Assembly (NCBI GenBank): GCA_026119855.1
Contig: JAOWBW010001818.1
Span: 1-64,000, forward strand
From: Campanula takesimana
Taxonomy: Eukaryota; Streptophyta; Magnoliopsida; Asterales; Campanulaceae
DNA length: 64,000 nt
Direction of reading: 5' to 3'
Each line of letters opens with the position of its first letter. Position 1 is the stretch's first letter. The notes under the pieces are model-generated. The model was not told the origin of the DNA. It searched no databases and saw only the letters and a program-made list of their open reading frames with translations. Positions 61,040 through 64,000 of the stretch are shown here, piece by piece. The translations under genes were made by a program, and so were the position numbers.

Positions 61040-64000
61040 ATGGTTGGAAGAAGACCTCCGGTTGGGGCCTCAGATGTCCGGCGAGTGCAGTCAGCCGTGG
61101 AGGTTCCCACCCCCCGGAGACCTGGAGAGCACATCAACCCTCAAGTGGAGAACAGCCGGAGAACTCATGAATCTGCCCGGACCACTCATACCAGCACCGT
61201 CAGAAGGAGACCACCGACAGCCAGTGAGTTGCTCCGGCGAAGGCAGAAGGAGTTGAGGGATGCAAGAGCAGCAAAGAGGGCTCGACTCGAAGCAGAGATT
61301 CCCAATACCACTAGGGCTCTTCATCCTCGAGCCATGGAAGGGGATCAGTTTGAGGCGGCTCGATTGCAAAGAGAAAGTGAGATGTATCTGCAACTTCTGA
61401 ATAACAATCAACGTCTTGTTGAGTTGGGAAGGGAGCCTCTACCCCTCCCACCGTTGTTTGGGCCCCGGGAGAGGGCACCCAGTCGCGCTTCAAGATCCAG
61501 ACGCAGTGAGGAAGTGTCTCAAGGCAGAACGGAACAGTGTGCTCATGGTGGTAGGAGACAAGAGCGGGCGGACGGAAGAGGTGAAGCGCGGATTGAGAAT
61601 AGGGGAAGAGAGTTGCATCACCAACCAGCAGATGAGAATGGGTCCTCCTATTACTACGAGTATGAAGACTCATATTTGGACACGGGGTCCTCCTACGACC
61701 AAACCTATTATCCAAGCACGGGGATGAGGATGACACGGCGTGAGAAGACACTCAGTCCCCACAGATTGGTGGCAGGCAGCCGGTTGCATGATGGAAGGAG
61801 ACAGGAGGATAGGAGGTCACATAGTCCTTACAGGTCGCGTGCGGGTAGCCGGTTGTATGATAAGAGGGAACCCTTTGGTAGGAGGACACACAGTCCAGAA
61901 AGATCTTACCGATGTGAAAGGGATGACTCCAGGAGGGAGGGGAAATCTGATGAAGAATGGAAGAAGGAAATAGCCTTGCGAATTGCCGAGTTGGAGGAGT
62001 TGAAAAGCGGGAAAAAGGAGGAGAAGAAGGAGTCTTTCTTACTCCCTTTTTGCAGAAGGATTCAAGATTCAGACCCAGACCCTCGGTTCAGGCGACCAAG
62101 TCTCTTAGAGTTTAATGGAACGAGCAGAGCCAAGAACCACGTCGGGAATTTTGAGGTGCAAATGTCTCTTTTGACTTGGGACGATGCGACGAGATGCAAG
62201 GCATTAGCAAGTACCTTTACCCATTACGCTTTAGAGTGGTTCCTTGGACAGCCGGCGGAGTCCATCACTAATTATGAAGATTTCAGAGAAAAGTTTTTAT
62301 CCCGCTTTAGCGCCTCTGGAGCTCAGCCAGTCAGGAAGCAGGAGTTATGCGGTATCAGGCAAAGGCAGGGTGAGTCTTTGACAGGATACATGGAGAGATT
62401 TGAAACAATGGCGGGTAAAATATCTGACTTAAGTCAGAATGAGATCATCATGTTGTTCTCTGCCGGTTTAATGCCCGGTCCATTCAAGAAGGAGTTAAAC
62501 ATGAGGATGCCGAAAACTTCGGGCGAGATGTTTGAAAGGGCGCGAGGTTATGCAGGGGGAGATGATGGGGAGACTGTAGCATTCAACCCCTCTAAGAAAA
62601 GTGTCAAAGAAAGGATTGAGTATGTGAAGAGTGAGAAGGAAGAGGTGAGGTCTCCACCGGGAGGTAAGAAATGGGAGAAGCCTAAGGAGGGGAGAACGCG
62701 GAGCTATGACTTCACCAAAATGACATTGAGGCCTAGCGAGTTGATGAAGCTGATAGATCTGCCCAAGCCTTTCCCTCTTAACCCAGATGCTGAGTCTAAC
62801 CGTGACAAGAGCAAATTCTGTGACTTTCATCAAGGGTATGGTCATGAGACGGACGGCTGCTACAACCTTAGGAGAATAATCCAATCCCGAGTGAATAGAG
62901 GGGAATTGAAACAATATGTTGCCAAGGAGACTAAAGAGGGGGATAAAGGTCAGAGGAACGTGGTAGATGTGATAAGCGATCCAACCCAAAGCATCACCCA
63001 ACTCAACAACCAGATTATGAGTCTAAACCATGCATTCAATGTGCCCGCCTACGCTCCAGAGGAAGATAGGGTGATAAGCTTTTCGAGGAAGGAGTTGGCT
63101 GTGTCGGCCAGTCATGCCAGCCAGCCCCTTGTGATTACCATAGCGCCTGGACACAGCCTATTGCATAGGGTATTGGTAGACTCTGGAGCAAGTCGCAACA
63201 TCTTGTATTATGAGGCTTATAAGAGAATGAATTACTCTGATGCGCACTTGACTCCCTACGGAGGAATGTTGGAGGGGTTCACTAATCACACGGTACGAGT
63301 TAAAGGCACCATTATCTTGGATGTCGAGATTGGGAACGGAGACTTGACCAGCACCAGTGAAATAGAGTTTATGGTGATTGACCTTATATCCCCGTACAAT
63401 GCTATAATCGGAATCCCCTTCATGCAGAGCTTTGAGATGGTAGTTTCAGTCCCACACCAGAGGGTGAAGTTTCCCACCCCTAATGGCATAGGGTGTCTGC
63501 AGAGTGAACCAGTGTCGGCAATTAAGAAAATGATAGAGATGCAGAAGGCAAAACGGGCTGCTGGTTGCCCCTCCACTTCTCTAGTAATTGGGAAAACTCA
63601 AGTTAATATGGTGAGCGAAATGATTGCTGACTTAGAAGGGGAAGGTATATGGGAAGTAACAGAAAGCATGAGGAATAACTTAGCGATCATTGTCGCTCCG
63701 CCACTAAGGGGAACTCATGTGGAGAGCATGGAGATTGATGAGGAAATGGATGAAGAGATAGTCATGGAGGAGCCAGAATGGGTGGAAACAGGCAACATCC
63801 TTATAGAGGAGTTGGTGGGGGAGTTGGCCAAAGAGGAGGAGCCAAAGGCGACCCAACGAAAATCCAAAAAACCAGAAGAGATCATTATTGACACTCTGCA
63901 GTTAAGGGATGAACCAGAGATTCAATCTCAAGAAGAGCTGGAGGAGGTGATCATCAACCCGGATTTCCCTGATCAGAAAGTCAAAATTGGTAAACAACTC
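61040..64000 (+). CDS. Element G gag-protease polyprotein, open to the window edge
   Basis: From ATG 61040 (MVGRRPPVGASD) I find no stop in 987 codons to the right edge, so the frame is partial at its 3' end. Residues 1-300 are an arginine-rich, low-complexity N-terminal region with repeated SRLHDGRR / SRLYDKRE-like units. The Gag core spans about 350-500 (ALEWFLGQPAESI, FREKFLSRFSA, LFSAGLMPGPF). A knuckle CDFHQGYGHETDGC starts at residue 594, and the protease VLVDSGASRNILYYEAYKRM has DSGAS at residue 714, with AIIGIPFMQ following. An acidic linker near 880-960 leads into an RT N terminus-like INPDFPDQKVKIG. An undamaged frame this long contrasts with every other gypsy copy in the window and suggests a young, possibly autonomous element. 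Confidence 0.88.
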   Translation, partial: MVGRRPPVGASDVRRVQSAVEVPTPRRPGEHINPQVENSRRTHESARTTHTSTVRRRPPTASELLRRRQKELRDARAAKRARLEAEIPNTTRALHPRAMEGDQFEAARLQRESEMYLQLLNNNQRLVELGREPLPLPPLFGPRERAPSRASRSRRSEEVSQGRTEQCAHGGRRQERADGRGEARIENRGRELHHQPADENGSSYYYEYEDSYLDTGSSYDQTYYPSTGMRMTRREKTLSPHRLVAGSRLHDGRRQEDRRSHSPYRSRAGSRLYDKREPFGRRTHSPERSYRCERDDSRREGKSDEEWKKEIALRIAELEELKSGKKEEKKESFLLPFCRRIQDSDPDPRFRRPSLLEFNGTSRAKNHVGNFEVQMSLLTWDDATRCKALASTFTHYALEWFLGQPAESITNYEDFREKFLSRFSASGAQPVRKQELCGIRQRQGESLTGYMERFETMAGKISDLSQNEIIMLFSAGLMPGPFKKELNMRMPKTSGEMFERARGYAGGDDGETVAFNPSKKSVKERIEYVKSEKEEVRSPPGGKKWEKPKEGRTRSYDFTKMTLRPSELMKLIDLPKPFPLNPDAESNRDKSKFCDFHQGYGHETDGCYNLRRIIQSRVNRGELKQYVAKETKEGDKGQRNVVDVISDPTQSITQLNNQIMSLNHAFNVPAYAPEEDRVISFSRKELAVSASHASQPLVITIAPGHSLLHRVLVDSGASRNILYYEAYKRMNYSDAHLTPYGGMLEGFTNHTVRVKGTIILDVEIGNGDLTSTSEIEFMVIDLISPYNAIIGIPFMQSFEMVVSVPHQRVKFPTPNGIGCLQSEPVSAIKKMIEMQKAKRAAGCPSTSLVIGKTQVNMVSEMIADLEGEGIWEVTESMRNNLAIIVAPPLRGTHVESMEIDEEMDEEIVMEEPEWVETGNILIEELVGELAKEEEPKATQRKSKKPEEIIIDTLQLRDEPEIQSQEELEEVIINPDFPDQKVKIGKQL

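Overview
The window is a block of nested retrotransposons from a plant nuclear genome, most likely a eudicot with a repeat-rich genome; the sequence does not let me name the species. Nearly everything belongs to LTR retrotransposons. The main family is Ty3/gypsy of the Tat/Ogre type. It has a second, archaeal-type RNase H between RNase H and integrase, a TGGCGACTCCGCTGGGGA primer-binding site, and LTRs that begin TGTAGAYACCCC and end GGGGTATCTACA. Ty1/copia elements, a gag-only gypsy element and one fragment of a host ABCB transporter gene are also present. There is no bacterial-type operon, CRISPR array, rRNA or recognisable tRNA gene. A 100-N scaffold gap lies at 54943-55042.

Layout. 1-17175: 3' half of Tat/Ogre element 1 (pol remnant, twin RNA hairpins, an antisense DUF7745/plant-mobile-domain ORF, a 76-bp tandem array, polypurine tract, 3' LTR). 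It is interrupted by a complete, young Ty1/copia element on the minus strand (6615-15144, TSD TCAAT). 17176-18255: leader sequence and a mosaic junction of three LTR/leader pieces. 18256-34503: non-autonomous Tat/Ogre element C, with a capsid-less mini-Gag. It is split by gag-only gypsy element B (24158-32275, TSD AAGGC). 34504-36426: two LTR fragments (copia-like and gypsy). 36427-40755: element D, a minus-strand Tat/Ogre remnant that repeats the architecture integrase / antisense DUF7745 / array / LTR. 40756-45915: element E, cut inside its reverse transcriptase by element F. 45916-54942: element F, with 5' LTR, leader and a frameshifted gag-pol, running into the gap. 55043-56575: copia remnant. 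56774-59913: six-exon ABCB fragment lacking both ends. 59914-60474: purine-rich repeat. 60475-64000: 5' LTR and a long open gag-protease frame of element G, another Tat-type gypsy element.

Four things go beyond routine transposon annotation. (1) Twin hairpins downstream of the pol stop, with GNRA-type tetraloops and compensatory stem changes between copies. (2) A 17-18-bp inverted repeat in the 5' leader of four Tat/Ogre copies, always enclosing exactly 44 nt and carrying a GCGCGC-type palindrome, about 290 nt after the primer-binding site. (3) Short GC-rich palindromic boxes in doublets or triplets confined to LTRs and untranslated regions of otherwise unrelated families. (4) A recurrent arrangement of antisense DUF7745 ORF plus hypervariable array between pol and the 3' LTR. 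Items 1 and 2 look like RNA structures for processing, packaging or dimerisation; those functions are inference. Many gag-pol frames are broken by single-base indels that differ between near-identical copies and get denser toward the gap, so part of the damage may be assembly error.
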